Shown: positions 36,776 to 46,265, counted from the stretch's first letter. The stretch: DNA of 64,000 bases from G963422705 sp963422705 (GCA_963422705.1 OY730443.1:3596001-3660000); one strand, 5' to 3'. Program-made: numbers and translations. The notes: generated from the sequence alone by a model not told the origin.

Positions 36776-37015
36776 TGGGAATCACGACTGGCAGCCGCCG
36801 AGCATGTATTCCCGCAATTTGCAATCCGATTTACTGTTAATAAGCAACAAGCTGTTCTACGTCACTATGGAGATGGGACACTGCAAATTTTCGGTGAAGA
36901 CACAAATGCGATTGAACTCGGCATCACCGAGAAACAATACTGGCAATTTCTGTTTGGCAATACCGGTAGGAAGGATGTCAAAACCGATGTTTCATCGGAT
37001 ACCTCCCTCTTTTAA
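36776..37015 (+). pseudogene. C-terminal gene fragment without start codon
   Basis: An open frame bounded by stops and lacking any start codon. It reads like a real protein end (WESRLAAAEHVFPQF, then LRHYGDGTLQIFGEDTN and ITEKQYWQFLFGN) and stops at TAA 37013-37015. It is about 79 residues. It looks like the 3' remnant of a longer gene whose 5' part was lost next to comEC. I do not recognise the family with confidence; an acetyltransferase with a C-terminal sterol-carrier-like domain is a guess. Confidence 0.5.
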
Positions 37016-37045
37016 TCCGCACTATTTCCACACCGCGATGTCATC

Positions 37046-37163
37046 TTCCGGGCCCCGGCGCGGTATTGACTCACACAACGCAAGTGAACTCCAGCACCTG
37101 CCGGACAGATATACACCGTGTTATCACCTTTTTAGCTGACAACTGATAAAAATGAGGAGTATC
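37046..37163 (+). repeat. Upstream duplicated segment, copy 1
   Basis: Leader region of the LRR gene, starting TTCCGGGCCCCGGCGCGG. It recurs almost identically at 37855-37972 and continues into the duplicated signal-peptide region of both genes, showing a tandem duplication of about 0.8 kb. Confidence 0.85.
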
Positions 37164-37817
37164 ATGTCAAGAATTCAGCTTTCTTTTTCTATCCTAACTT
37201 TCATTGTGTCCGTGCTCTGTTTCGCACCGGACTACGCCGCAACGGCACAAAACGTAACCATTCCCGACGCGCAACTACGCCGTGCCCTTGAGTACGCATT
37301 AGACAAAGATGCGGAGGAAGCCATCACGCAGGCGGAGATGGCGACTTTAACAACGCTTGGGGGGGCTGCTGCCGGAATTCGCAATCTAACCGGACTTGAG
37401 TTTGCAACCAATCTGACATGGTTGTCTCTTTCCGGCAACGCTATCTCTGATATCTCTGTGCTCCAAGGGTTGGTAAACCTGACAACGTTGTATCTTGACA
37501 ACACCCAGCTATCAGACATCTCGCCGCTCCAAGGGTTGGTAAACCTGAAAACGTTGTTTCTTGACAACAATCAGATATCGAATATCTCGCCGCTCCAAGG
37601 GTTGGTAAACCTGAAAACGTTGTTTCTTGACAACAACAATATCTCCGATATTTCTGCGCTCCAAGGGTTGGTAAACCTGACAAGGTTGCGGCTTGACAAC
37701 AACCAGATATCTGATTTCTCCCCAATTGCCGGACTCAAAGATAATCTGGATGAATACCGCAACAGCAACCAAACAATTCCCGCTCCTATCTCGGATGTGA
37801 ATCAGGGTTGCCCCTGA
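37164..37817 (+). CDS. Secreted leucine-rich-repeat protein
   Basis: 217 residues from the ATG at 37164, which has GAGGAG upstream. A signal peptide (SFSILTFIVSVLCFAPDYAATA) is followed by a cap region beginning VTIPDAQLRRALEYAL and then about five 22-residue leucine-rich repeats of the internalin type, consensus LxGLxNLxxLxLDNNxISDIS. Four repeats are nearly identical at DNA level: the segment starting CTCCAAGGGTTGG recurs at 37461, 37527, 37593 and 37659, a 66-bp period. That suggests recent repeat expansion or slippage. Probably exported, binding protein or carbohydrate; function unknown. A decayed copy follows. Confidence 0.85.
   Translation: MSRIQLSFSILTFIVSVLCFAPDYAATAQNVTIPDAQLRRALEYALDKDAEEAITQAEMATLTTLGGAAAGIRNLTGLEFATNLTWLSLSGNAISDISVLQGLVNLTTLYLDNTQLSDISPLQGLVNLKTLFLDNNQISNISPLQGLVNLKTLFLDNNNISDISALQGLVNLTRLRLDNNQISDFSPIAGLKDNLDEYRNSNQTIPAPISDVNQGCP
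37461..37718 (+). repeat. 66-bp tandem repeats encoding LRR units
   Basis: Four head-to-tail copies with a strict 66-bp period, each encoding one 22-residue leucine-rich repeat. Identity is highest over the first 40 bp of each unit. They are coding repeats, with no spacer pattern of a CRISPR. Confidence 0.9.
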
Positions 37818-37854
37818 TTTTATTCATGATACGAATTCTGGAGAAGATACCGCT

Positions 37855-37972
37855 TTCCGGGCCCCGGCGCGGTATTGACTCACACAACGCAAGTGAACTC
37901 CAGCACCTGCCGGATAGATATACACCGCATTATCACCTTTTTAGCTGACAACTGATAAAAATGAGAAGCATC
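37855..37972 (+). repeat. Upstream duplicated segment, copy 2
   Basis: Second copy of the 37046-37163 leader, with only scattered substitutions (for example GGATAG in place of GGACAG). It leads into a disrupted LRR gene copy. Confidence 0.85.
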
Positions 37973-38173
37973 ATGTCAAGAATTCAGATTCCTTTTGCTA
38001 TCCTAACTTTCATTGTGTCGGTGCTCTTTTTCGCACCGGACTAAACCGCAATCGCCCAGAACGTAAACATTCCCGACGCGAATCTACGCAATGCCCTTGT
38101 GTCCGTCTTAGGCAAAAATTCAGGGGAGGCCATCACGCAGGCGAAGATGGCGACTTTAACAACACTTGAAAAA
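37973..38173 (+). pseudogene. Truncated LRR gene copy
   Basis: The reading frame mirrors the intact gene: a signal peptide (PFAILTFIVSVLFFAPD), then an in-frame TAA at 38042-38044 where the intact gene has TAC, then TAIAQNVNIPDANLRNALVS and the cap region up to AKMATLTTLEKE. The homology stops at about 38173 with no LRR units, next to the convergent sulfatase gene. It is a nonsense-mutated, 3'-truncated duplicate. Confidence 0.85.
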
Positions 38174-38197
38174 GAGATAAGGGGCTATCTCATACCT

Positions 38198-39478
38198 CTA
38201 CGCCGATTGCCACGTTACATTGCCCGCCTGCTGCGTTTCCGCCTGGAGTCGTTGGCTCATTTCCCTGAAAAGTTCCGGTTGTGTCAGCGCACTGTTCGTT
38301 GTTTCAAGCGGTTCACTGTCAAGTTCGTAGAGTTGTAACGGTTCAAATGGGCTGTTTTGTAACAGCTTGACATCGCCGCGCCGAATCGCGCGTTGACACT
38401 GCCCCAGGAAACGTTGCCCGCCCTCTCGTCGAATCCAATAGAGGATTCGTTCCGAGAGTTCCTGTTGTTCGCCTTGCAGTGTTTGCCAAATGGAGCGGCC
38501 CTCAATACCGTGTGCGACTGGAACACCTGCGAGCTCACAAACTGTGGGATAAATATCCATTAGCATCGCGACTTGTTCCGTTACATGCCCTTCCGGAATC
38601 TGTCCTGGGAACATCGCGCACGTTGGCACCCGGATGCCCCCTTCGTACATATCGCCCTTTTGTCCTCGCAAAGGGCCGTTATGTGCGCCCGCCCGCATAT
38701 CACCCCCGTTATCTGAGGTATAGATGACGAGTGTATTGGAGAGCTGCCCCGTTTCAGCAAGTGTATCGAGCACCCGTCCGATACCTGCGTCCATGTGCTC
38801 AACGAGCGCGATGTATTTCGCACGCTGCGGCGAGAGCTCAGGTTCGCGTTGGCGGATTCGTTCGAGCCACTCATCAGGCGGTTGGATTGGGGTGTGCGGG
38901 GCATTATAAGCGAGGTAGAGGAAGAACGGCTGTGATGAATTGGCCTGAGCGCGGAGAAACTCCACACTCCACTCCGTAAAAAGAGCTGTGGCGTGTTCCC
39001 GCGGCGCGATGGGCTCAAATCTGTGCCGCATGTAATTGATACCGTGTCGCAGGTGCGTGTAGTAATCATCCATCATATCGCCGAGGAACCCATGAAAATG
39101 GTCAAACCCACGTCGACACGGATGGTTCTCCGGTTCAAGTCCAAGGTGCCATTTTCCGATGAGCGCGGTGCGGTAATCCTGCTGCTTTAGCATTGTCGGC
39201 AGCGTGATTGCGTCCGGCCGAAAGTATCCCCAGCTGTTATTCGCATGCGTCCGAATCACCCCCGGCACGCCGGCTCTGTCTGGATAACGTCCTGTCATCA
39301 AGGAGGCACGGCTGGGGGAGCAGACTGAGGAATTCGCATAAAACCGCGTAAACCGCACCCCTTCTGATGCAATTCTGTCGATATTAGGCGTTTGAATAGA
39401 TGGCCCGTTGTGCACCGACATATCGCCATACCCATGGTCATCCGCAAGAATCAGTAATACGTTTGGCGTTTTTGCCAT
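38198..39478 (-). CDS. Type I sulfatase (formylglycine-dependent)
   Basis: Alkaline-phosphatase-superfamily sulfatase, 426 residues. The maturation motif CSPSRASLMTGRYP has Cys at about residue 53, which is converted to formylglycine. Metal ligands are in LILADDHGYGD and in IYTSDNGGD. No signal peptide is visible, so it may act in the cytoplasm or be exported by another route. The start at 39478 has GGAG at good spacing; a TTG two codons earlier is less likely. Poribacterial genomes carry many such enzymes for sulfated polysaccharides. The gene converges on the LRR pseudogene and its 3' end touches the duplicated region. Confidence 0.93.
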   Translation of the reverse strand: MAKTPNVLLILADDHGYGDMSVHNGPSIQTPNIDRIASEGVRFTRFYANSSVCSPSRASLMTGRYPDRAGVPGVIRTHANNSWGYFRPDAITLPTMLKQQDYRTALIGKWHLGLEPENHPCRRGFDHFHGFLGDMMDDYYTHLRHGINYMRHRFEPIAPREHATALFTEWSVEFLRAQANSSQPFFLYLAYNAPHTPIQPPDEWLERIRQREPELSPQRAKYIALVEHMDAGIGRVLDTLAETGQLSNTLVIYTSDNGGDMRAGAHNGPLRGQKGDMYEGGIRVPTCAMFPGQIPEGHVTEQVAMLMDIYPTVCELAGVPVAHGIEGRSIWQTLQGEQQELSERILYWIRREGGQRFLGQCQRAIRRGDVKLLQNSPFEPLQLYELDSEPLETTNSALTQPELFREMSQRLQAETQQAGNVTWQSA

Positions 39479-39522
39479 AGTCAATCTCCTTCGGTGCTTC
39501 GCATGTCTCCTCCGTTTTAATC

Positions 39523-40290
39523 CTACGATAATCCCATCGCATTTAGGTTTTTCAAACTGAGCGCTAAACTCTCAAATGGGTCCCGTTCATAGCACGTATC
39601 TTGTTCAATGATATGCCATTCAACGCCGGCGTATAAACAGGCATCCAAGATGGCTGTCCAATTGAGATTTCCTTCTCCGACTTCCGCAAAACGTTGTGTA
39701 GAACCTTGCATCGCCATATCTTTGAGATGGATAATCTGTGCGCGTCCTTTGAGTTTGCGAATCCACTGAACGGAGTCTGCGCCTCCGTGCTGGAGCCAAT
39801 AGGTATCGAGTTCGCTATTGAAGAATTTAGGTTCGCTTTCCTCATATAGGATGTCTAATCCGGTGCGCCCGTTAAAACGCTGAAGTTCAAAGCTGTGGTT
39901 ATGATATGAAAAACTGACTCCACCTTCAGCGAGTCTTGCTGCAACTTCAGAGGCTTCTTTGGCAAATGTGACAAATCCTTGGTAATTTCTATATTCGCCG
40001 GGGATTCCCCCGATAGCGGCATGCTTGCATCCCCAGAGTTGGTGTTCTTCAATAACGGCTTGGGGTTCATCGCGCATTCGTGCATAATCCGTATGTGTCG
40101 CACAGATTGCGATTCCTTCTCCGTCAACGATGTTTTTAAGCTTCCTTGGTGAAACCGGTCCGAGCGCAGAGCATTGAACCGCGTCGTAGCCGAGCTGTTT
40201 TACCTTTTTCATCGTTTCGGCAATATCGGTTTCGGTTTTCGTGAAATCGCGAACGGTATAGAGTTGTGCGGCGATTTGCGTGGTTTTCAT
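39523..40290 (-). CDS. Sugar phosphate isomerase/epimerase (xylose isomerase-like TIM barrel)
   Basis: 255-residue TIM barrel of the IolE/inosose-dehydratase-like superfamily: AAQLYTVRDFTKTETD at the start, ICATHTDYARM, FSYHNHSFELQ, NSELDTYWLQHGG, IIHLKDMAMQGST and WHIIEQD carry the usual metal-site Glu/Asp/His residues. The start at 40290 has AAGGAG upstream. It is a different subfamily from the protein at 28454-29251. It lies 44 bp downstream of the sulfatase start on the same strand, so it is read before the sulfatase and may share its transcript. Confidence 0.87.
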   Translation of the reverse strand: MKTTQIAAQLYTVRDFTKTETDIAETMKKVKQLGYDAVQCSALGPVSPRKLKNIVDGEGIAICATHTDYARMRDEPQAVIEEHQLWGCKHAAIGGIPGEYRNYQGFVTFAKEASEVAARLAEGGVSFSYHNHSFELQRFNGRTGLDILYEESEPKFFNSELDTYWLQHGGADSVQWIRKLKGRAQIIHLKDMAMQGSTQRFAEVGEGNLNWTAILDACLYAGVEWHIIEQDTCYERDPFESLALSLKNLNAMGLS

Positions 40291-40320
40291 AGTTTCTCCT
40301 TGTACAATATGTTGTTCCAA

Positions 40321-40654
40321 ATACTCACCCTCTCGCTATAAGCGATAGCACCGCCACCCCGGACAAACGAGAGCAATAAGGATAATTTGGCAGTCGCTGC
40401 GAAGAGTCTATCAAGAAAATTACGAGATGTCAAGTGGCCTCATTTTAAAGTTAAAGCTAAGCTCGTCATATTCGTTGTAATCTCTTTATGAGTCAATCTA
40501 CGGTGCTCGTTTTCGCAAACGTATTAAACCGTATGAAGGTGAGAGATGCATTTTCTTGGAAACGCCTGCACTGTTAATTGTATCTCGACGCTCAAAACGG
40601 ATTTGCATTGCATCTATTGCATCGATAAAGTGATTTATGATAAATTAATGTATT
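40321..40654. other. Gene-free divergent intergenic region
   Basis: About 330 bp between the divergent isomerase and DUF1232 genes. I see no gene, tRNA or strong consensus promoter. Confidence 0.5.
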
Positions 40655-41002
40655 ATGAACCCTTTTTTCTTTAGTGGTAAAAGCGGAGGACGTTTTCGTT
40701 TTTTCCGAATTCTACTCCATATCCCGAATTTCATACGGTTGACGTGGCGGCTGTTTGGGGACGAACGTGTCCCTATCTATCGGAAAGCAATTTTAGTGAT
40801 TTCAGAATTGCTAGCAGTGGCGTTTGCAATTATGTACTTTGTGAATCCGTTAGACTTTGACTTTTTGCCTATTTTTGGCCGTATTGACGACATTGTGGTA
40901 GGTGCGCTTGTGATTCTAGTGCCAGGTGCATGGATGTTCATTCGATTTTGCCCGGCAGATGTTGTACGTGAGCACGTTGAGCGAATTGCGCGCGGGCAGT
41001 AA
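40655..41002 (+). CDS. DUF1232 (YkvA-like) membrane protein
   Basis: 115 residues with two hydrophobic helices (about 45-62 and 80-96). The pattern PLDFDFLPIFGRIDDIVVGAL matches the DUF1232 signature of Pro, Asp and Gly around a short amphipathic turn. The N-terminus is basic and cytoplasmic. Function unknown in the whole family. It stands 300 bp upstream of htrA on the same strand. Confidence 0.75.
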   Translation: MNPFFFSGKSGGRFRFFRILLHIPNFIRLTWRLFGDERVPIYRKAILVISELLAVAFAIMYFVNPLDFDFLPIFGRIDDIVVGALVILVPGAWMFIRFCPADVVREHVERIARGQ

Positions 41003-41309
41003 TTTATGGCGGTGCTACTTGTCTCGTTACGAAAATTAATCACTATGTAACTGGATGAAACGAACTCCGGCCGCTTTGATATGTTATGTTCTTGGAGGCG
41101 TCATATATATTAAACCGGTTAGACGTTATACTTAGGAAGCCATTCATTTTTTCCGAATCTATTGCCTTAGAAGGTTCATCAATTTTCCTCTTTTTTTCTC
41201 TAAAAATTTGCAACCTTATGGGTACATGAGTGTGTCTTTAAAGGCGTAAACGAAAAAATGAGGTATCCACTACAAGTCCCAGGGTTTCAATAATTGGGGG
41301 TATTATTTC
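41003..41309. other. Gene-free stretch upstream of htrA
   Basis: About 300 bp, AT-rich. No coding frame or clear promoter that I can defend. A heat-shock or envelope-stress promoter for htrA may lie here. Confidence 0.4.
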
Positions 41310-42962
41310 ATGTTTAAATTCAACAAAAAAATGCAAAAATATATAGGCTTACTTTTTGTTTTGGTTGGGTTGATAGTTATTTCGGTTCTGATTGTTGAGC
41401 GTGGTGGAGATGAGTTTTCACTTCAGACTGCAATTGGGCAAACGAACGAGCCGCTTCGAACTCTCACCGGTCAGGATTTAGAAGATTTCGAGTATTTAGA
41501 ACGTGCAAATCGAGCTTTTACTGGATTAGTTGCTTTAACGCGTCCGGCGGTGGTGAAAATTAACACAACAACGCAAGTGAATAATAGGCAATCTCGCGAG
41601 GGGATGACTCCAGAACAGGAAGATCGATTCAGACGATTTTTTGGTGACGATTTTCCATTCCGCCGTTTTTTTGAATTTGATGGCCGGCCCCCGCGTAATG
41701 TGGAGCCAAGAGCTACCACGGGAATAGGTTCGGGTGTCATTGTCAGTGAAGACGGTTATATTTTGACGAACAATCATGTCATTGAGGGTGTTGATGAAAT
41801 GAACGTGGTGCTCGCCGATGGCCGGGAATATGCTGCTGAATTAATTGGGCGTGATTCGGCTCAAACTCAAGCGGGGGGAACGGATTTGGCGGTGCTAAAA
41901 ATTGATGCGGAAGGGCTTCCATTACTGCCGTTTGGGGATTCTGATGCGCTTGAGGTTGGGGAGTGGGTTATAGCAATTGGCACGCCACTCAATTATTCTC
42001 AAACGGTGACTAGAGGGATTGTAAGCGCGAAGGGCCGGAGCGGTTTTACCGCGTATGGTGAGCTCATACAAACCGATGCCCCGATTAACCGTGGTAATAG
42101 CGGTGGTGCCCTCATAAACATTCGCGGGGAATTGGTAGGGATTAATACTGCGATTGCGACGAACGGTTTCGTCGGTGGAAATATTGGGATTGGGTTTGCT
42201 ATTCCAAGTAACCTCGCCGGAAATCTTTTGCCGCAACTGATTAAATACGGAAAAATAGAACGCGGGTGGCTCGGTATCCTAATGGAGAAGGTAGATGCGG
42301 ATTTGGCAGAAAAATTAAACCTTGATAGTCCGCGTGGTGTATTGGTAGATTTTGTTAGCAAAGATGGTCCGGCCCGAAAAGGGGGTATTCGGCGCGGCGA
42401 CGTTATCCTTGTTTTTGATGGACAGGAAATCGAAGACCTGATGCACCTAAAAAATGTTGTCGCCGCAACAGAAATTGGCAAACCCGTTGAGGTTGTTATC
42501 CTACGGGCAGGCAAGAAGGATAAACGGTTAACTGTTAAATTAGAAAAACGAACGGCGGAAGTTGTCACAAACCTTACCAAAGAATTCGAAGAGACTAAAG
42601 CGCCACTGGGCCAGGCTGACGATGGCGCGGAACACGCAGCCCAGCCAGAATTGGGTTTTGCTGGAATTAATGTCCAAGAATTGACGTCTGCACTCGCTGA
42701 ACGTTACGGGTATTTACCAGATGAAAAAGGTGTCCTTGTTACCCGCGTTGCCGAAGGGAGTCCAGCTGCGAAAAAAGGTATCAGGCGCGGCCACCTCATT
42801 CAAGAAGTAGAATACACCACGATTCTTAATCTTGAGCAGTACGCAACTGTTGTAAAGCAGATTCACGAGAATAAAGAAAAGTACGTTATTCTCTACGTCA
42901 AATCCCCAAACCGTGGTGGCGCGCGTTACATTACCTTAAATTTAAACCGTGATAACCGGTAG
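41310..42962 (+). CDS. HtrA/DegP-family periplasmic serine protease
   Basis: Envelope quality-control protease, 550 residues. An N-terminal membrane anchor (IGLLFVLVGLIVISVLIV) is followed by the trypsin-like domain with catalytic His in ILTNNHVIEGV, Asp in GGTDLAVLKID and Ser in NRGNSGGALIN. Two PDZ domains follow, the first about residues 325-420 (GWLGILMEKV) and the second about 455-540 (GINVQELTSALAERYG). That is the DegP/DegQ two-PDZ architecture. A GGGGG-rich ribosome site precedes the ATG. No processing site is obvious, so the protein may stay membrane-tethered as in DegS. Confidence 0.93.
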   Translation: MFKFNKKMQKYIGLLFVLVGLIVISVLIVERGGDEFSLQTAIGQTNEPLRTLTGQDLEDFEYLERANRAFTGLVALTRPAVVKINTTTQVNNRQSREGMTPEQEDRFRRFFGDDFPFRRFFEFDGRPPRNVEPRATTGIGSGVIVSEDGYILTNNHVIEGVDEMNVVLADGREYAAELIGRDSAQTQAGGTDLAVLKIDAEGLPLLPFGDSDALEVGEWVIAIGTPLNYSQTVTRGIVSAKGRSGFTAYGELIQTDAPINRGNSGGALINIRGELVGINTAIATNGFVGGNIGIGFAIPSNLAGNLLPQLIKYGKIERGWLGILMEKVDADLAEKLNLDSPRGVLVDFVSKDGPARKGGIRRGDVILVFDGQEIEDLMHLKNVVAATEIGKPVEVVILRAGKKDKRLTVKLEKRTAEVVTNLTKEFEETKAPLGQADDGAEHAAQPELGFAGINVQELTSALAERYGYLPDEKGVLVTRVAEGSPAAKKGIRRGHLIQEVEYTTILNLEQYATVVKQIHENKEKYVILYVKSPNRGGARYITLNLNRDNR

Positions 42963-43080
42963 TTTTCGACAGGGGCCATTCTTCGGAATTGCGATGCTTG
43001 CCTGGGACAACGAGTTATGATAAAATAATGGGGCTTGCCCGGTGGCGCGGACGTGACTTAATGGGAGGTTTAAATTTTCG

Positions 43081-44076
43081 ATGAAAGGACAACGTGTTGT
43101 TTGGCCGGAACGTGCCAAAGTAGAGATTGAGGCGTTTGAGGTTTCCTCTCTTGCGGCTAATGAGGTGCTCGTCGAAACGGAATGCACGCTGATTAGCCCC
43201 GGTACGGAACGCGCGTTTTTATTGATGCTTCCGAATGCGCGCGGCAGTTTTCCATCAAGCCCGGGTTATAGCAATATCGGAAAAATTGCTGACGTCGGTA
43301 GGGCTGTCAAGGGATATACGGTAGGCGAGCGCGTCGCCTCAACACATGGGCACACGAGTCACTACGTCACAACTCCGAATCGCCTGTTAAAAGTCGCGGG
43401 GGCATCTACCGTTGCTGAAGAGGCTGTTTTCTTTAATCTGGGGGCAATCGCGTTGCAAGGCGTCCGCAAAGCACGAACCGAATTGGGAGAATCGACGTTA
43501 GTCTTAGGACAGGGACTTATCGGCTTACTCGCGCTACAACTCTCTAAGTTGAGCGGGGCGATACCCGTAATTGCTGCAGACTTAACCGAGAGTCGCCTTG
43601 ATATTTCGAAAAAAGTTGGCGCTGACTATACGTTCACCCCGGAAGCGGTGAACTTTGCTGAGGAGCTAGCGGATGCAACAAGTGGCAAAGGCCCCGCGAT
43701 TGTGATTGAGGCAACGGGGCATCCTGAAGCGATTCTCACCGCGTTAGAGATTGCGGGGTGGGGGGCGCGTGTTGTAATCCTTGCGAGTACAAGAGGTGAA
43801 ACGCCAAACGTTAATTTTTATCGAGATGTGCATAAAAAAGGGTTGACTCTCTATGGGGCGCACGGTTCAATTCGGCCCCGGGGTGAATCATCGCCTCATT
43901 TCTGGACACTTGAAGATGACAGTGTTTTGGTGTTATCACTCATTAGCGAAAAACGGATTACGGTTGCACCGCTGATAACGCATCGTTTGGCTGGTTGTGA
44001 CGCGCCCAAAGCGTATCAACTGCTTATGGAGTGGGCGCCGGGGTTACTTGGTGTTGTTCTCCAATGGAGTGGTTGA
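43081..44076 (+). CDS. Medium-chain dehydrogenase/reductase (zinc-binding alcohol dehydrogenase superfamily)
   Basis: 331-residue MDR protein. The GroES-like N-terminal domain lacks the usual structural-zinc cysteine cluster. The cofactor domain has LGQGLIGLLALQL and VIAADLTESRLDISKK. ECTLISPGTER resembles the bi-domain oxidoreductases often linked to Gfo/Idh proteins. Its TGA overlaps the ATG of the following EF-G gene (TGATG), indicating translational coupling, a curious pairing of a metabolic enzyme with a translation factor. Substrate unknown. Confidence 0.85.
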   Translation: MKGQRVVWPERAKVEIEAFEVSSLAANEVLVETECTLISPGTERAFLLMLPNARGSFPSSPGYSNIGKIADVGRAVKGYTVGERVASTHGHTSHYVTTPNRLLKVAGASTVAEEAVFFNLGAIALQGVRKARTELGESTLVLGQGLIGLLALQLSKLSGAIPVIAADLTESRLDISKKVGADYTFTPEAVNFAEELADATSGKGPAIVIEATGHPEAILTALEIAGWGARVVILASTRGETPNVNFYRDVHKKGLTLYGAHGSIRPRGESSPHFWTLEDDSVLVLSLISEKRITVAPLITHRLAGCDAPKAYQLLMEWAPGLLGVVLQWSG

Positions 44077-46178
44077 TGATGGCACGGGAATATCCGATTG
44101 AAAACGTCCGCAATATCGGCATTGCTGCCCACATTGATGCCGGAAAAACGACAACAACCGAAAGAATCCTGTTCTATACCGGTAAAAAACATAAGATTGG
44201 TGCGGTTGATGATGGGACAGCGGAAATGGATTGGATGGTTCAAGAACGTGAGCGGGGCGTGACGATTACTGCCGCTGCAACTACATGTTACTGGCGGGCC
44301 CATGCTATCCACCTCATTGATACCCCTGGGCATGTTGATTTTACTGCTGAAGTTGAACGTTCACTGCGCGTATTAGACGGTGCGGTAGCACTCTTCTGTG
44401 CCGTTGATGGTGTGGAGCCGCAGTCAGAAACCGTATGGTATCAGGCAGAACGTTACAGTGTTCCTCGTATCGCTTTCGTGAATAAGATGGATAGAGTCGG
44501 AGCAAACTTTGACCGGGCTGTTCAGATGATGAGGGAGCGCCTCGGCGCGACACCGGTTCCACTACAATTTCCGATAGGTTCCGGGGCCGAATTCGCCGGT
44601 ATGATTGACTTGATTACGGAGAAGGTGCTGCACTGGGATACTGAATCCCTTGGGCAGACTTACCAAGAATCGGAAATTCCCCATGAATTTAAGGCGGAAG
44701 TTGAGCTCGCGCGGGAAACCCTCTTTGAGAACGTTGCTATGGCGGATGACGCCTTGCTTGAAAAATACGTGGATGGAAACGAGATGAGTACATCCGAATT
44801 ACTTGAAGGGATTCGCGTCGGGACACTGAAGGGCATATTTCTACCTGTGCTTTGTGGGAGCTCGTTGAAAAATCAGGGCGTGCAACCCTTGCTGGATGCA
44901 GTGGTTGATTTTCTGCCTTCTCCTCTTGACGTCCGCCCTGTGAAAGGGGTGATACCCCCGGCTCGCGCCCGCGCGAAAACAGATGCGGGGGCGGCCATTC
45001 GCCCGGCAGAGGATACTGCACCGTTTGCCGCCTTGGCGTTTAAGGTTATGACGCACCCGACTGTCGATAAATTGGTTTACTGCCGCGTATACTCCGGTAC
45101 ACTCAAGCGCGGTGAAGTGGTTTATAACGTTCGGGCAGGCAAGCAAGAACGCGTTCACCGTATTTTACAGATGCATGCGAATAAAGAAGCCGGCCGCGAT
45201 GCGGCATACGCCGGGGACATCATTGTCTTTATCGGGCTTAAGCATACCAAAACAGGGGACACCTTAACCGATGTGAAACATCCTATTTTGTTAGAGTCAA
45301 TAGCATTTCCCGAACCCGTCATCTCGATTGCGATTGAACCTGCACGTGCGAGCGATGCCGACGCTTTAGAGGAAACCTTAGAAAAATTGATGGTAGAAGA
45401 CCCGACGTTCACCGTCGGAATTGATGAGGAAACCGGGCAACGGATTATCTCTGGTATGGGTGAACTCCATTTAGAAGTGCTCACGGATAGGATGATGCGC
45501 GAGTTCGGTGTGAATGCCCGCGTGAGTAAACTCCAAGTCGTCTATAGAGAAACTATCAGTAGGACTGCCGAGGCGCGCGGCACGCATATCCACTCACGGA
45601 ATAAAACAGACGGGGATGAAGTCGGTATTTATGGGGATGTGCAACTCACCGTGACGCCTTTAGAGCGCGGTGAGGGATTTCAATTTGAGGACAATACCGA
45701 TGAAACGCAGATTCCGCGACAGTATATTCCGGCGATTAAGAACACACTCACCCGGGCGATGGGTGCCGGCTTACTCAGGGGGTATCCGCTGCAAGACATC
45801 AAGTTAACTCTAACGGGTGGTTCTACGCATCCAACGGAATGTTCAGAGATGGCGTACGAGGCTGCCGCGGTACAGGCGTTTGGAAATGCGTTGAGAAGCG
45901 CGCATCCACTTCTCCTTGAACCAATTATGCGTATATATCTCACAGTACCTGATGAATACTTTGGTAAAGTGATTGGTGACATGAACGCGCGCCGTGCTCA
46001 GATTAACGAGAGCGGGGTTCAAGATTCCCTTAACTTTATTAGCGCCTTCATTCCGCTATCAGAAACGTTCCAGTACACAACGCGTCTCCGTTCAATGACG
46101 CAGGGGCGTGGTACCTTCACATTGGCGTTTTCACATTACGATGTTGTCCCGCGTGGGGTGTTTCCTGGGGCAAGATAG
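44076..46178 (+). CDS. Elongation factor G (FusA family)
   Basis: Translocase GTPase of 700 residues. G1 is AHIDAGKTTT, the switch I region is RGVTITAAATT, G3 is DTPGHVDF and G4 is NKMDRVGA. Domains II to V follow, including GMGELHLEVLTDRM and the domain V ending FSHYDVVP. It has no str-operon neighbours (rpsL, rpsG, tuf), so it may be an EF-G paralogue rather than the main copy. The start overlaps the MDR stop; two consecutive ATGs (44076, 44079) are both possible. Confidence 0.92.
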   Translation: MMAREYPIENVRNIGIAAHIDAGKTTTTERILFYTGKKHKIGAVDDGTAEMDWMVQERERGVTITAAATTCYWRAHAIHLIDTPGHVDFTAEVERSLRVLDGAVALFCAVDGVEPQSETVWYQAERYSVPRIAFVNKMDRVGANFDRAVQMMRERLGATPVPLQFPIGSGAEFAGMIDLITEKVLHWDTESLGQTYQESEIPHEFKAEVELARETLFENVAMADDALLEKYVDGNEMSTSELLEGIRVGTLKGIFLPVLCGSSLKNQGVQPLLDAVVDFLPSPLDVRPVKGVIPPARARAKTDAGAAIRPAEDTAPFAALAFKVMTHPTVDKLVYCRVYSGTLKRGEVVYNVRAGKQERVHRILQMHANKEAGRDAAYAGDIIVFIGLKHTKTGDTLTDVKHPILLESIAFPEPVISIAIEPARASDADALEETLEKLMVEDPTFTVGIDEETGQRIISGMGELHLEVLTDRMMREFGVNARVSKLQVVYRETISRTAEARGTHIHSRNKTDGDEVGIYGDVQLTVTPLERGEGFQFEDNTDETQIPRQYIPAIKNTLTRAMGAGLLRGYPLQDIKLTLTGGSTHPTECSEMAYEAAAVQAFGNALRSAHPLLLEPIMRIYLTVPDEYFGKVIGDMNARRAQINESGVQDSLNFISAFIPLSETFQYTTRLRSMTQGRGTFTLAFSHYDVVPRGVFPGAR

Positions 46179-46265
46179 CGATTTAGCGCCGGGAACCTCA
46201 AAAATCCGCGTGGTATCGGACAGACTTGCCCGTTTCTTATCAAATTCTTCGGTGTCAAAACCCCC

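Noticed and set aside
36804..37139. A 111-codon plus-strand frame after comEC
   Set aside because: Composition is unlike protein; the adjacent frame 36776-37015 gives the protein-like remnant instead.
37461..37718. 66-bp periodic repeats as a CRISPR array
   Set aside because: The repeats are contiguous, have no unique spacers, and encode leucine-rich repeat units in one open frame.
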